Both the position numbers and the translations under genes were made by a program. The notes beneath the pieces are model-generated. The model searched no databases. It was given only the letters and a program-made list of their open reading frames with translations, and had not been told where the DNA came from. DNA of 64,000 nucleotides from Sphingomonas caeni. GTDB taxonomy: Bacteria; Pseudomonadota; Alphaproteobacteria; Sphingomonadales; Sphingomonadaceae. Where the stretch lies: the NCBI RefSeq assembly GCF_026013415.1, contig NZ_JAPDOK010000004.1, positions 124,001-188,000 on the forward strand. Direction: 5' to 3'. The number at the start of each line of letters is the position of its first letter. The stretch's first letter is position 1. Shown piece by piece: positions 17,076-25,890 of the stretch.

Positions 17076-18538
17076 TGGCCACCAAGAATGCGGAGGCGCT
17101 CGCCGCCGCCAACAAGAAATATGAATGGGGCTTCTCCTCGGACATCGAGCAGGAGTTTGCGCCCAAGGGGCTGAGCGAGGACACGGTCCGCTTCATCTCG
17201 GCCAAGAAGAACGAGCCCGAATGGATGCTGGAGTGGCGGCTCAAGGCGTATCGCCTGTGGCTGACCATGACCCCGCCCGATTGGGCCAAGCTCGACGTCC
17301 CGCCGATCGATTACCAGGATGCGTACTACTACGCCGAGCCCAAGGCCAAACCCAGGCTCGGCAGCCTCGACGAGGTCGATCCCGAGATCCTGCGCGTCTA
17401 TGAAAAGCTCGGCATCCCGATCGAGGAGCAGAAGGTGCTCGCGGGCGTCGAGGGCAGCCGCAAGGTCGCGGTCGATGCGGTGTTCGACAGCGTCTCGGTC
17501 GCCACCACCTTCCGCGCCGAGCTCGAATCCGCGGGCGTCATCTTCCGCTCGATCAGCGAGGCGATCCGCGAGTATCCGGATCTGGTTCGCAAATATCTTG
17601 GGAAGGTCGTGCCCCAGCACGACAATTATTTCGCAGCCCTCAACTGCGCGGTCTTCAGCGACGGGACGTTCGTGTATGTGCCCGAGGGCGTGCGCTGCCC
17701 GATGGAGCTCAGCACCTATTTCCGCATCAACGCCGAAAATACCGGCCAGTTCGAACGCACGCTGATCGTCGCCGACAAGGGGTCGTACGTCTCGTATCTC
17801 GAGGGCTGCACCGCGCCGATGCGCGACGAGAACCAGCTCCATGCCGCGGTGGTCGAGCTGGTTGCGCTGGATGATGCCGAGATCAAATATTCGACCGTCC
17901 AGAACTGGTACCCCGGCGACGAGAACGGCAAGGGCGGCATCTACAACTTCGTCACCAAGCGCGCGCTGTGTTCGGGGAAAAACTCGAAGGTGTCGTGGAC
18001 CCAGGTCGAGACCGGTAGCGCGATCACCTGGAAATATCCCAGCTGCGTGCTCTCGGGCGAGAACAGCGTCGGCGAATTCTATTCGGTCGCGGTCACCAAC
18101 AACCGCCAGCAGGCCGATACCGGCACCAAGATGATCCATCTGGGGAAGGGCAGCCGCTCGACGATCGTCTCGAAGGGCATCTCGGCGGGCCGCTCGAACA
18201 ATACCTATCGCGGACTGGTGCGCGTCGGCCCCACCGCCGAGGGCGTGCGCAACTTCACCCAGTGCGACAGCCTGTTGCTCGGCGACCGGTGCGGCGCGCA
18301 CACCGTGCCCTATATCGAGGTCCGCAACCCCTCCGCCCAGATCGAGCACGAGGCCACCACTTCGAAGATCAGCGAGGACCAGCTCTTCTACGCGATGCAG
18401 CGCGGGCTCGATCAGGAGGCCGCGGTGGCGCTGATCGTCAACGGCTTCGCCAAGGAAGTGCTCCAGCAGCTCCCGATGGAGTTCGCCGTGGAGGCGCAGA
18501 AATTGCTGGGGATTTCGCTGGAAGGGAGTGTGGGGTGA
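17075..18538 (+). CDS. sufB: Fe-S cluster assembly scaffold subunit SufB
   Basis: Core scaffold of the SufBC2D complex, 487 aa, within the normal size range. Recognisable SufB blocks include [93 protein letters not shown] (conserved Cys) and [21 protein letters not shown]. It starts by one-base overlap with the Rrf2 gene stop. Its last 53 bp are duplicated 527 bp downstream, after the DUF559 gene. Confidence 0.97.
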   Translation: MATKNAEALAAANKKYEWGFSSDIEQEFAPKGLSEDTVRFISAKKNEPEWMLEWRLKAYRLWLTMTPPDWAKLDVPPIDYQDAYYYAEPKAKPRLGSLDEVDPEILRVYEKLGIPIEEQKVLAGVEGSRKVAVDAVFDSVSVATTFRAELESAGVIFRSISEAIREYPDLVRKYLGKVVPQHDNYFAALNCAVFSDGTFVYVPEGVRCPMELSTYFRINAENTGQFERTLIVADKGSYVSYLEGCTAPMRDENQLHAAVVELVALDDAEIKYSTVQNWYPGDENGKGGIYNFVTKRALCSGKNSKVSWTQVETGSAITWKYPSCVLSGENSVGEFYSVAVTNNRQQADTGTKMIHLGKGSRSTIVSKGISAGRSNNTYRGLVRVGPTAEGVRNFTQCDSLLLGDRCGAHTVPYIEVRNPSAQIEHEATTSKISEDQLFYAMQRGLDQEAAVALIVNGFAKEVLQQLPMEFAVEAQKLLGISLEGSVG

Positions 18539-19067
18539 TGCTCACGCCACGCGACAACGATCTGCGCTCAAACTCCCCTCCCCTTCAGGGGAGGGGTCGG
18601 GGGTGGGGGCTCTCCGCGAATGCCATTGCCGAGTTGCACGCCCGCGCTGCCGAAATGCGCAAGAACCCTACTGAGCCCGAGAAGCGCGTCTGGCGCATTC
18701 TGTCAGGCTCGCAGATGTCGGGACATAAGTTTCGTCGCCAGACCGTGATCCCGCCTTTCATTGCCGACTTCCTGTGCCCGCGTAGCGCGCTGATCGTCGA
18801 GGTGGATGGCGACACGCACGACGGTGCGAAAGATCGTTTGCGCGATGACCTGATGGCGCAGCGCGGCTATCGCACCGTGCGCGTCACGAACCACGATGTC
18901 ATGACCAACATCGACGGGGTCGCTTATTTGATCGCTGAGGCTCTTGCTGGGACGCCAATGCCCGTGGAGAGCCCCCACCCCAACCCCTCCCCTGAAGGGG
19001 AGGGGCTTGAAGGGGTTGAGGTGCAGGAATTGCTAGGGATTTCGCTTGAGGGGAGTGTGGGGTGACG
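18488..19067. mobile_element. Putative DUF559 insertion cassette with inverted repeats and duplicated sufB end
   Basis: Direct repeats of the sufB 3' end (18488-18540 and 19015-19067; 53 bp, 7 mismatches) bracket a unit. Inside them lie inverted repeats of about 44 bp (18573-18617 and 18963-19006, about 4 mismatches), each containing its own CCCTCCCC-TTCA-GGGGAGGG hairpin. The only gene inside encodes a DUF559 nuclease. There is no transposase. The arrangement looks like an insertion at the 3' end of sufB that left or supplied an intact gene end. That mobility model is inference; the repeats are directly visible. Confidence 0.65.
18538..19065 (+). CDS. DUF559 endonuclease-fold protein (Vsr/PD-(D/E)XK-like)
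   Basis: A 175-residue frame beginning at ATG overlapping the sufB stop (TGATG). The DUF559 core spans about residues 28-135: NPTEPEKRVWRIL, GHKFRRQTVIPPFIADFLC, then VEVDGDTH, with D77, E88 and D90 as likely metal ligands. Residues about 12-26 and 143-156 are translated inverted repeat, and the last ~14 residues ([12 protein letters not shown]) are translated duplicated sufB tail. The true start may therefore be internal, for example at the MRKNPTEPE Met. DUF559 proteins are thought to be small nucleases; no characterised function is known to me. Confidence 0.8.
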   Translation: MLTPRDNDLRSNSPPLQGRGRGWGLSANAIAELHARAAEMRKNPTEPEKRVWRILSGSQMSGHKFRRQTVIPPFIADFLCPRSALIVEVDGDTHDGAKDRLRDDLMAQRGYRTVRVTNHDVMTNIDGVAYLIAEALAGTPMPVESPHPNPSPEGEGLEGVEVQELLGISLEGSVG

Positions 19068-19308
19068 ATCGCTTGGGGTGCCTTGCCGATGATCCTGCTG
19101 GCAGGCGCGGCGACTGCGGGACAGTTTTGGGCGACGCGGTTCGAACAGCGGACTGGAAAGGCTCTTCTCTTTTTCGTGCCGTATGAACCCTGGTCGCGCA
19201 GGCGGAATCCGACGCTGTTCAAATTGCGGCAGGGTTTCAACTACGCATTCGTTGCTGTTCTTGCCTTGGCCACCTTCTCCTTTATAGCTCTTTTTATAGG
19301 TTTGTCAG

Positions 19309-19316
<8 letters not shown>
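19062..19316 (+). CDS. Small two-TM membrane protein within the suf operon
   Basis: An 84-residue frame from GTG overlapping the preceding stop (GTGA). Hydrophobic segments lie at about residues 6-22 and 61-82, with a basic middle (FEQRTGKALLFFVPYEPWSRRRNPTLFKLRQ). Base composition is clearly lower in GC than its neighbours and third positions are not GC-biased. It may have arrived with the adjacent cassette or be a fast-evolving filler gene. No family is recognised. sufC begins inside its last codons. Confidence 0.55.
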
Positions 19317-20048
<732 letters not shown>

Positions 20049-20052
<4 letters not shown>

Positions 20053-20351
20053 TCCTGCTCGCGCTTCTCGTTGCCGTTCAGGACGTGCCGGCGCCTCCGC
20101 CGGAGGAGACCGATATCGTCGTGATCGGCAAGCGGCTCGACCAGGTCGAGGTGCGGGTCGGGCGCGATCCGCGCGGCAAGTTCACCTGCGCGCTCAACCA
20201 GTCGAGCGGCCGCCTGCGGCTCGATGCGGCGCTGTGCCAGACCGCGGCGCGCTGCGTGCGGGTGAAGGCGCGAGACGTCCATGCCTGCGTGAATGGGCAC
20301 AAGCCCGAGCTGCTCGCCGATGTGCGCCAATCGCTGGAAGGACGGCGATGA
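20049..20351 (+). CDS. Small exported Cys-containing protein between sufC and sufD
   Basis: A 100-residue protein starting at GTG, overlapping the sufC stop by 4 bp; its own stop overlaps the sufD start. A short hydrophobic N-terminus (ILLALLVAVQ) may be a signal peptide or anchor. It is followed by ETDIVVIGKRL and four cysteines (in KFTCALN, ALCQTA, ARCVRV and HACVNG). Paired cysteines in an exported protein suggest disulfides rather than metal binding. Its place inside the operon suggests co-expression, but a role in Fe-S assembly is not shown. Confidence 0.7.
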
Positions 20352-21430
20352 GCGTGCTCGACCTGCCTTCGCCCAAGCAGGAGGAATGGCGCTGGGCCGA
20401 TATGGCCGCGCTTCAATCCGCCGCCGACGCCGCGCCGCATGCCACCGGCGTCGATCCCAAATCGCTGTTCCTCGATATGCCCGGCCCGCGTCTGCTGTTC
20501 GTCGATGGCGCGTTCGAGCCCGCGCATAGCGTCCCTGGCCGGGTCAAGGTCGAGCGGATCGCGTCGTCGGGCGATCATCCGCTCGGGCGGCTCGCCGAGG
20601 GGGAGGGCTGGGCGCTGAAGCTGGCGAGCGAGCAGGCCGAGGAGACGGTGCAGATCGCCCATCTCGGCACCGGCGGCGAGAGCCATGTGCCCGCGCGGAT
20701 CGCGATGGACGAGGATGCGGTCGCCTCGGTAGTCGAGACCTATGCGGGCGCGGGCTGGGCCAACCGGCTCACGCACATCAGTCTTGCGAAGGGCGCCCGG
20801 CTGATGCGCTCGGTGCGCCTGCTCCAGGCCGAGGGTTTCGTCTCGCTCCGCGACGAGGCCGAGATCGGCGAGGCCGCCAGCCTCGTCTCGATCTTCCTCG
20901 GCATGGGCGGGATGGGCAGCCGGATCGACGGCGCGCTGACGCTCACGGGCAAGGGCGCCTTCGCCGAAATGGGCGGGGCGCTGCTCACGCGCGGCGAGCA
21001 GAAGCAGGAATGCGCGGTCGCGGTGCGGCATCAGAATGTCGACGGCACCAGCCGCCAGCTCTGGCGCGCTGTCGCGGCGGGCCAGTCGACCGCCAGCCTC
21101 GCCGCCCGCGTCGAAGTCGCGCGCGACGCGCAGAAGACCGATGGCGAACAGTCGCTGCGCGGGCTGCTGCTCAAGCGCACCGCGACGGTGAATTTGAAGC
21201 CCGAACTCGAAATCTTCGCCGACGATGTGAAGTGCGCGCATGGCGCGACGGTGGGAGAGCTCGACAAGCGCGCGCTCTTCTATCTGGAGAGCCGCGGTAT
21301 CCCCGAGGCGCGGGCGACCGCGCTGCTCACCCACGCATTCGTTGCAGACGCGCTCGGCCGGATCGGCGACGCGGCGGTGCGCGAGGCGTTCGCGGCGGAC
21401 GCGGAAGCCTGGCTGGAGGCGGCGCTGTGA
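20348..21430 (+). CDS. sufD: Fe-S cluster assembly protein SufD
   Basis: SufB paralogue of about 360 aa that completes the SufBC2D scaffold. The SufD-type beta-helix region includes HLGTGGESHVPARIAM, NVDGTSRQLWRAVAAGQSTASL, KLKPELEIFADDVKCAHGATVGELD (conserved His/Cys) and FYLESRGIPEARATALLTHAF. The start is the ATG overlapping the preceding TGA (ATGA). Residues are SufD-like rather than SufB-like in the C-terminal core. Confidence 0.95.
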   Translation: MSVLDLPSPKQEEWRWADMAALQSAADAAPHATGVDPKSLFLDMPGPRLLFVDGAFEPAHSVPGRVKVERIASSGDHPLGRLAEGEGWALKLASEQAEETVQIAHLGTGGESHVPARIAMDEDAVASVVETYAGAGWANRLTHISLAKGARLMRSVRLLQAEGFVSLRDEAEIGEAASLVSIFLGMGGMGSRIDGALTLTGKGAFAEMGGALLTRGEQKQECAVAVRHQNVDGTSRQLWRAVAAGQSTASLAARVEVARDAQKTDGEQSLRGLLLKRTATVNLKPELEIFADDVKCAHGATVGELDKRALFYLESRGIPEARATALLTHAFVADALGRIGDAAVREAFAADAEAWLEAAL

Positions 21431-22638
21431 AGATCGATCTCGAAACCCGCCCGCTCGACCTGCTCGCCGATTTCCCGGCGATCCCCACGGGCTGGGCTTA
21501 TCTCGATACCGCCGCCACCGCGCAGAAGCCGCGCTCCGTGCTCGACGCGATTTCGCGCGGCTATGGCGAGACCTATGCCACCGTCCATCGCGGCGTCTAT
21601 CAGCGCTCGGCGGACATGACCTACGCGTTCGAGGCGGCGCGCGAGCGCGTGGCGAAGTTCATCGGCGGCAAGCCCGAGGAGACGATCTTCGTCCGCGGCG
21701 CGACCGAGGGGATCAACCTCGTCGCCCAGTGCTGGGCGCAGGAGCAGCTGAAGCCGGGCGACCGCATCCTGCTCTCCACGCTCGAGCATCATTCGAACAT
21801 CGTGCCCTGGCAGATGGCCGCCGAGAAGACCGGCGCCGCGATCGACGTGGTGCCGTTGACCGAGGACCATCGCATCGATCTCCACGCGATGGAGGCGATG
21901 CTCACCCCCGCGCACAAGCTGGTCGCGCTCGCCCATGTCTCGAACGTGATGGGATCGGTGCTCGACGCGAAACGTGCGACCGAACTCGCCCATGCCGTCG
22001 GCGCGAAGATCCTGCTCGACGGCTGCCAGGCGGTGCCGCGCCTGGCCGTAAACGTCGCGGAGATCGGCTGCGATTTCTACGTCTTTTCGGGGCACAAGCT
22101 CTACGGCCCGACCGGGATCGGCGTGCTCTGGGGCCGCTACGACCTGCTCGACGCGATGCCACCCATGCAGGGCGGCGGATCGATGATCGACCGCGTGACC
22201 TTTGCCAAAACCACCTACGCCCCGCCGCCGGGACGCTTCGAGGCGGGGACGCCGCATATCGTCGGCGTGCTCGGGCTGCATGCCGCGTGCGATTATGTCG
22301 ACGGCATCGGGCTCGAGCGCATCCATGCTCACGAGACCGCGCTCGTCCGCCAGGCGCGCGAGGCGCTGTCGCACCTCAACAGCGTCCGCCTGTTCGGGCC
22401 CGAGGACAGCGCCGGGATCGTCAGCTTCGCGGTCGAGGGGGTGCATCCGCACGATGTCGCCACCATCTTGGATGAGGGCAATGTGGCGATCCGCGCGGGG
22501 CATCACTGCGCGCAGCCGCTGATGGACGCGCTGGGCGTGCCCGCGACGGCACGGGCAAGTTTTGGCGTCTATAACGGTCCCGCTGATATCGAGGCGCTGC
22601 TGAAGGGCGTCGAACGCGTAACACGTATTTTTGGGTAG
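21427..22638 (+). CDS. sufS: Cysteine desulfurase SufS
   Basis: PLP-dependent type II desulfurase of 403 aa that mobilises sulfur from cysteine. D198 (LLDGCQ) and K224 (SGHKLYGP) are the PLP residues, and C361 in AGHHCAQP is the persulfide cysteine, all at positions close to E. coli SufS. The start is GTG overlapping the sufD stop (GTGA). No SufE gene is present in this operon, so the sulfur acceptor may be encoded elsewhere. Confidence 0.96.
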   Translation: MKIDLETRPLDLLADFPAIPTGWAYLDTAATAQKPRSVLDAISRGYGETYATVHRGVYQRSADMTYAFEAARERVAKFIGGKPEETIFVRGATEGINLVAQCWAQEQLKPGDRILLSTLEHHSNIVPWQMAAEKTGAAIDVVPLTEDHRIDLHAMEAMLTPAHKLVALAHVSNVMGSVLDAKRATELAHAVGAKILLDGCQAVPRLAVNVAEIGCDFYVFSGHKLYGPTGIGVLWGRYDLLDAMPPMQGGGSMIDRVTFAKTTYAPPPGRFEAGTPHIVGVLGLHAACDYVDGIGLERIHAHETALVRQAREALSHLNSVRLFGPEDSAGIVSFAVEGVHPHDVATILDEGNVAIRAGHHCAQPLMDALGVPATARASFGVYNGPADIEALLKGVERVTRIFG

Positions 22639-22648
22639 GGATTTTCGG

Positions 22649-23113
22649 GTGAACGAGGAACCGAAGTTTCAGGTCGAGGAAGTGGAGTCGGTCGAGGCTC
22701 CCGCAAAGGCGCGCGTCGAAGATGCGCGCGGGACGTTCGAGCGCAAGCGCGACTATCTCGAAGGCTTCCTCTCGCAAAAGCCCGAAGCCGATCCGGTGGC
22801 GGGCGAAGGCGGCGCGCTGCAGGCGGCGATCGTCGAGGCGCTCAAGGAAATCTACGATCCCGAAATCCCGGTGAACATCTATGATCTCGGGCTGATCTAT
22901 GGCGTCGAGGTAACCGATGACGGCCATGCCGCGGTGACGATGACGCTCACCACCCCGCATTGCCCGGTCGCGGAGTCGATGCCCGCCGAGGTCGAGCTGC
23001 GCGTCGGTTCGGTGCCCGGCGTCGGCCATGCCGAGGTCAACCTGGTCTGGGACCCGGCCTGGGATCCGAGCAAGATGACCGACGAGGCCAAGCTCGAACT
23101 GGGGATGCTGTGA
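22649..23113 (+). CDS. SUF-system Fe-S assembly protein, DUF59/MIP18 family (SufT-like)
   Basis: A 154-residue protein starting at GTG with AGGG 8 nt upstream. After a charged N-terminal extension of about 60 residues comes the DUF59 domain: LKEIYDPEIPVNIYDLGLIY, then TLTTPHCPVAESMP with the conserved C105, and VNLVWDPAWDPSKM. Homologues in suf operons help mature Fe-S proteins, perhaps in cluster transfer. It lies 10 bp after sufS and overlaps the sufA start by one base. Confidence 0.92.
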   Translation: MNEEPKFQVEEVESVEAPAKARVEDARGTFERKRDYLEGFLSQKPEADPVAGEGGALQAAIVEALKEIYDPEIPVNIYDLGLIYGVEVTDDGHAAVTMTLTTPHCPVAESMPAEVELRVGSVPGVGHAEVNLVWDPAWDPSKMTDEAKLELGML

Positions 23114-23469
23114 TGGCCGAAAGCACGCTCCGCCAGCGTCCCGCCGCGCTTACCCTCACCCCCGCCGCCGAGGCGCGGATCGCCGAGCTCATGGCCAAGG
23201 CGCCCGAGGGCACGATCGGGGTCAGGCTCTCCACCCCGCGCCGCGGCTGTTCGGGGCTCGCTTACTCGGTCGATTACGTCACCGAAGCCAAGCCCTTCGA
23301 CGAGCGGATCGAGACCCCCGGGGGCAGTTTCTTCGTCGATGGCGCGTCGGTGCTCTACCTCATCGGATCGAAGATGGACTGGGTCGAGGACGATTTCGTC
23401 GCCGGCTTCACCTTCGAAAACCCCAACGCCAAGGGCGCCTGCGGTTGTGGCGAGAGCTTTACGGTATGA
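23113..23469 (+). CDS. sufA: A-type Fe-S carrier SufA
   Basis: A-type carrier of 118 aa that receives clusters from the SufBCD scaffold and passes them to apo-proteins. The three cluster cysteines are present: C46 in RGCSGL and C110/C112 in CGCGES. The HesB fold strand GVRLSTPRRGCSGLAY and the middle FVDGASVLYLIGSKMDWVE are typical. It is the last gene of the suf operon and is followed by a long inverted repeat that may terminate it. Confidence 0.95.
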   Translation: MAESTLRQRPAALTLTPAAEARIAELMAKAPEGTIGVRLSTPRRGCSGLAYSVDYVTEAKPFDERIETPGGSFFVDGASVLYLIGSKMDWVEDDFVAGFTFENPNAKGACGCGESFTV

Positions 23470-23476
23470 ACAAAAC

Positions 23477-23567
23477 CCGTTCGTGCTGAGCTTGTCGAAG
23501 CACCGTTCTTTTCTTCTCCCGTGGGGAAGGTAGAAGAACAGCCCTTCGACAAGCTCAGGGCGAACGG
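23477..23567. repeat. Long inverted repeat of the 'GAGCTTGTCGAAG' type
   Basis: Arms at 23477-23509 and 23535-23567 are inverted copies sharing CCGTTCG, CTGAGCTTGTCGAAG and GTTCT. This motif class is widely dispersed in alphaproteobacterial genomes. It sits between sufA and the aldo/keto reductase gene and would form a strong hairpin in the suf transcript. Confidence 0.85.
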
Positions 23568-23600
23568 TGGTGGTTGGCCCTTATCGCAGGAACCGCGAAT

Positions 23601-24659
23601 ATGCCCTTCCCGACGCCTTATGCCGCCGACTCCAATCGCTATGACGGCCGCATGCCCTATCGCCGCTGCGGCCGCTCCGGGCTCGATCTGCCCGCGGTCT
23701 CGCTCGGGCTCTGGCAGAATTTCGGCGGCGCGGATGTGTTCGAGACGGGCCGGGCGATGCTGCGCCGCGCGTTCGACCGGGGCGTCACCCATTTCGATCT
23801 CGCGAACAATTACGGGCCCCCCTATGGCTCGGCCGAGGAGAATTTCGGGCGCGTGATGGCGGCCGACTTCGCGGCGCACCGCGACGAGCTGGTGATTTCG
23901 ACCAAGGCCGGCTGGGACATGTGGCCGGGGCCCTATGGCGATGTCGGGGGCAGCAAGAAGTACCTCATCGCCTCGTGCGACCAGAGCCTCAAGCGGATGG
24001 GGCTCGACTATGTCGACATCTTCTATTCGCACCGCGTCGATCCCAAGACCCCGCTCGAGGAGACGATGGGCGCGCTCGCGCAGATCCATGGCTCAGGCAA
24101 GGCGCTCTATGTCGGCATCTCCAGCTACTCGCCCGATCTGACGCGCAAGGCCGCGGCGATCCTGGCGGAGCACAAGGTGCCGCTGCTGATCCACCAGCCC
24201 AGCTATTCGATGCTCAATCGCTGGGTCGAGGATCAATTGCTCGATACGCTGGGTGATCTCGGCACGGGCTGCATCGCTTTCTCGCCGCTCGCGCAGGGGA
24301 TGCTGACGTCGAAATATCTGAACGGCGTCCCCGGCGATGCGCGCGCCGCCAAGGGCGGGTCGCTGCGCGAAGGCTTTCTGAGCGGCGACAATCTCGCCCG
24401 CATCCGCGCGCTCGACGCGATCGCGAAGCGGCGCGGGCAGACGCTCGCGCAGATGGCGATCGCCTGGGTGCTGCGCGATCCGCGCGTGACCTCGGCGCTG
24501 ATCGGCGCGCGCACCGTGGCGCAGCTCGACGACTCGCTCGATGCCGTGAACAATCTCGCCTTCACCCCCGCCGAGCTCGCCGAAATCGATGCCCATGCAA
24601 CCGAAGGCGCGGTCGATCTTTGGAAGGTTTCGTCCACCCTGGAAGCAGCCCCCGCCTGA
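23601..24659 (+). CDS. Aldo/keto reductase (YghZ / L-glyceraldehyde-3-phosphate reductase type)
   Basis: NADPH-dependent aldo/keto reductase of 352 aa with a TIM-barrel pattern. The start is ATG 23601 (MPFPTPYAADSNRYDG, AGGA upstream). Conserved features: FDLANNYGPPYGSAEENFG (catalytic Asp/Tyr), FYSHRVDPKTPLEET, LIHQPSYSML and the late SALIGARTVAQLDDSL cofactor loop. It is very close to the YghZ/MgrA group that reduces L-glyceraldehyde 3-phosphate or methylglyoxal-like aldehydes. The stop overlaps the next gene's ATG, so the two are probably co-transcribed. Confidence 0.92.
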   Translation: MPFPTPYAADSNRYDGRMPYRRCGRSGLDLPAVSLGLWQNFGGADVFETGRAMLRRAFDRGVTHFDLANNYGPPYGSAEENFGRVMAADFAAHRDELVISTKAGWDMWPGPYGDVGGSKKYLIASCDQSLKRMGLDYVDIFYSHRVDPKTPLEETMGALAQIHGSGKALYVGISSYSPDLTRKAAAILAEHKVPLLIHQPSYSMLNRWVEDQLLDTLGDLGTGCIAFSPLAQGMLTSKYLNGVPGDARAAKGGSLREGFLSGDNLARIRALDAIAKRRGQTLAQMAIAWVLRDPRVTSALIGARTVAQLDDSLDAVNNLAFTPAELAEIDAHATEGAVDLWKVSSTLEAAPA

Positions 24660-25123
24660 TGAGTGTCGCGTTTCGCCGTGAGAGTGACGAGGAGCACAAG
24701 GAGCCGCGCTTCGAGCTGCCGCTGCCCGCGGGCCCGAACCTCGTCACGGTGCGCGGGCTGGCGCTGATCGGCACGAAGGTAGTGGAGTTGGAGGCCGCGG
24801 TGGCGGCGGAGACCGAGGCCGAGCCGAAGGAATTGCTCAAGCGCGAACTCCGTTACTGGCACACCCGCCAGACCACTGCGCAGATCGCGCCGCCGCCGGA
24901 AGAGGGTGTGGTCGGAATCGGCTCGCGCGTCCGGATCCGGCTCGCGGGCAAGGAGCGGGTCATCGACGTGGTCGGCCATGACGAGGCCGATCCCGCCGCC
25001 GACCGCATCGCCTTCTCCGCCCCGCTCGCCCATGCGCTGCTCGGCGCCGAGGCGGGGGAGCGGGTGGATTTTGGCGGCCGCGCGGAGGCGATCGAGATCC
25101 TCGAAACCGGACTGATCCCCTGA
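24659..25123 (+). CDS. GreA/GreB-family elongation factor-like protein
   Basis: A 154-residue protein. The C-terminal domain (about residues 82-150) is GreA/GreB-like: GIGSRVRIRLAGKERVIDVVGHDEADPAADRIAFSAPLAHALLGAEAGERVDF, the FKBP-like fold that binds RNA polymerase. The N-terminal part is short (FRRESDEEHKEPRFELPLPAG) with a helical middle, and lacks a clear long coiled coil. It may be a Gre-fold regulator of RNA polymerase rather than a true cleavage factor. The first base overlaps the aldo/keto reductase stop. Confidence 0.82.
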   Translation: MSVAFRRESDEEHKEPRFELPLPAGPNLVTVRGLALIGTKVVELEAAVAAETEAEPKELLKRELRYWHTRQTTAQIAPPPEEGVVGIGSRVRIRLAGKERVIDVVGHDEADPAADRIAFSAPLAHALLGAEAGERVDFGGRAEAIEILETGLIP

Positions 25124-25173
25124 ATTGAATTCGCGGCCCCTTTGGCGGACAAGGGGGTGCCGGGGGTCGACAC

Positions 25174-25842
25174 GTGCAGCACGATCGGGACGCTCATGAT
25201 TTCGTGTGCCGCACCTTCGCCTGCACGGCGGAGGTGGCGGCGCAGGTGCTTGCGCGGGCGCGCATGGCGCGCTTCGCCGCGCAGGCGGTGATCGTGCGCC
25301 AGGGCGACAAGCTCTCGCTGGCCTATCTGCTCACCGTGGGCCGCGCCCGCGCGATGCTGTGCACCGCCGAGGGGCAGATCGTGCTGCTCCACGAATTCAT
25401 CCCCGGCGATTTCTTCGGCACGCTGGGCGAAGGCGAGGAGGGGCGGCAGGATGCCGATGTGCTCGCGGTCGGCGAAGTCGAGGCGCTCCAGTTCGAAGGC
25501 GCGCAGCTCGCGTTGCTCGCGCAGCAGCATGGCTGTATCGGCCTCGCGCTCTCGCGGCTGCTGATCCAGCGGCTGCGCGCCACGACCGCGCGGATGTACG
25601 AGCGCTCGGCGCTGTCGGCGGTGGGGCGCGTCTATACCGAGCTGCTGCGCCTGGCGCGCGAGCATGACGGGATGGCGATCAAGCCCGCGCCGGTCCTCTC
25701 CGATCTCGCGCTACGCATGTCGACGACGCGCGAGACGGCATCAAGGGCGGTAAGCGCGCTCGAACGGCGCGGGATCGTCCGCCGCGATCCCGACGCGCTG
25801 GTCATCGTCGCGCCGCGCCGGCTGGAAGAGATGATCCTCTAA
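25174..25842 (+). CDS. Crp/Fnr-family transcriptional regulator
   Basis: A 222-residue regulator starting at GTG 25174. The cyclic-nucleotide-binding beta-roll covers about residues 20-120 (VRQGDKLSLAYLLTVGRARAML, LLHEFIPGDFFGTLGEGEE), followed by the long dimer helix and the HTH_CRP domain with LALRMSTTRETASRAVSALERRGIV. No N-terminal Cys cluster typical of FNR is present. The phosphate-binding cassette is only loosely conserved, so the ligand is uncertain. The next genes rightward are a convergent three-domain protein and two divergent genes with Crp-like sites. Confidence 0.9.
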   Translation: MQHDRDAHDFVCRTFACTAEVAAQVLARARMARFAAQAVIVRQGDKLSLAYLLTVGRARAMLCTAEGQIVLLHEFIPGDFFGTLGEGEEGRQDADVLAVGEVEALQFEGAQLALLAQQHGCIGLALSRLLIQRLRATTARMYERSALSAVGRVYTELLRLAREHDGMAIKPAPVLSDLALRMSTTRETASRAVSALERRGIVRRDPDALVIVAPRRLEEMIL

Positions 25843-25851
25843 GCATTTCTA

Positions 25852-25871
25852 GTCAGGCGGTTACGCCTGAC
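25852..25871. terminator. Hairpin between convergent genes, probable terminator
   Basis: GTCAGGCG pairs perfectly with CGCCTGAC around a GTTA loop in the 48-bp gap between the Crp/Fnr gene and the convergent TPR/SLOG gene. No clear U-tract follows, so it may act bidirectionally but weakly. Confidence 0.5.
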
Positions 25872-25890
25872 GACTCGGAAAATGCGACAG

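Noticed and set aside
18262..19065. Reading the DUF559 frame as a 267-residue protein starting inside sufB
   Set aside because: The upstream part is an out-of-frame reading of sufB; the ATG at the sufB stop or a later Met is the credible start.
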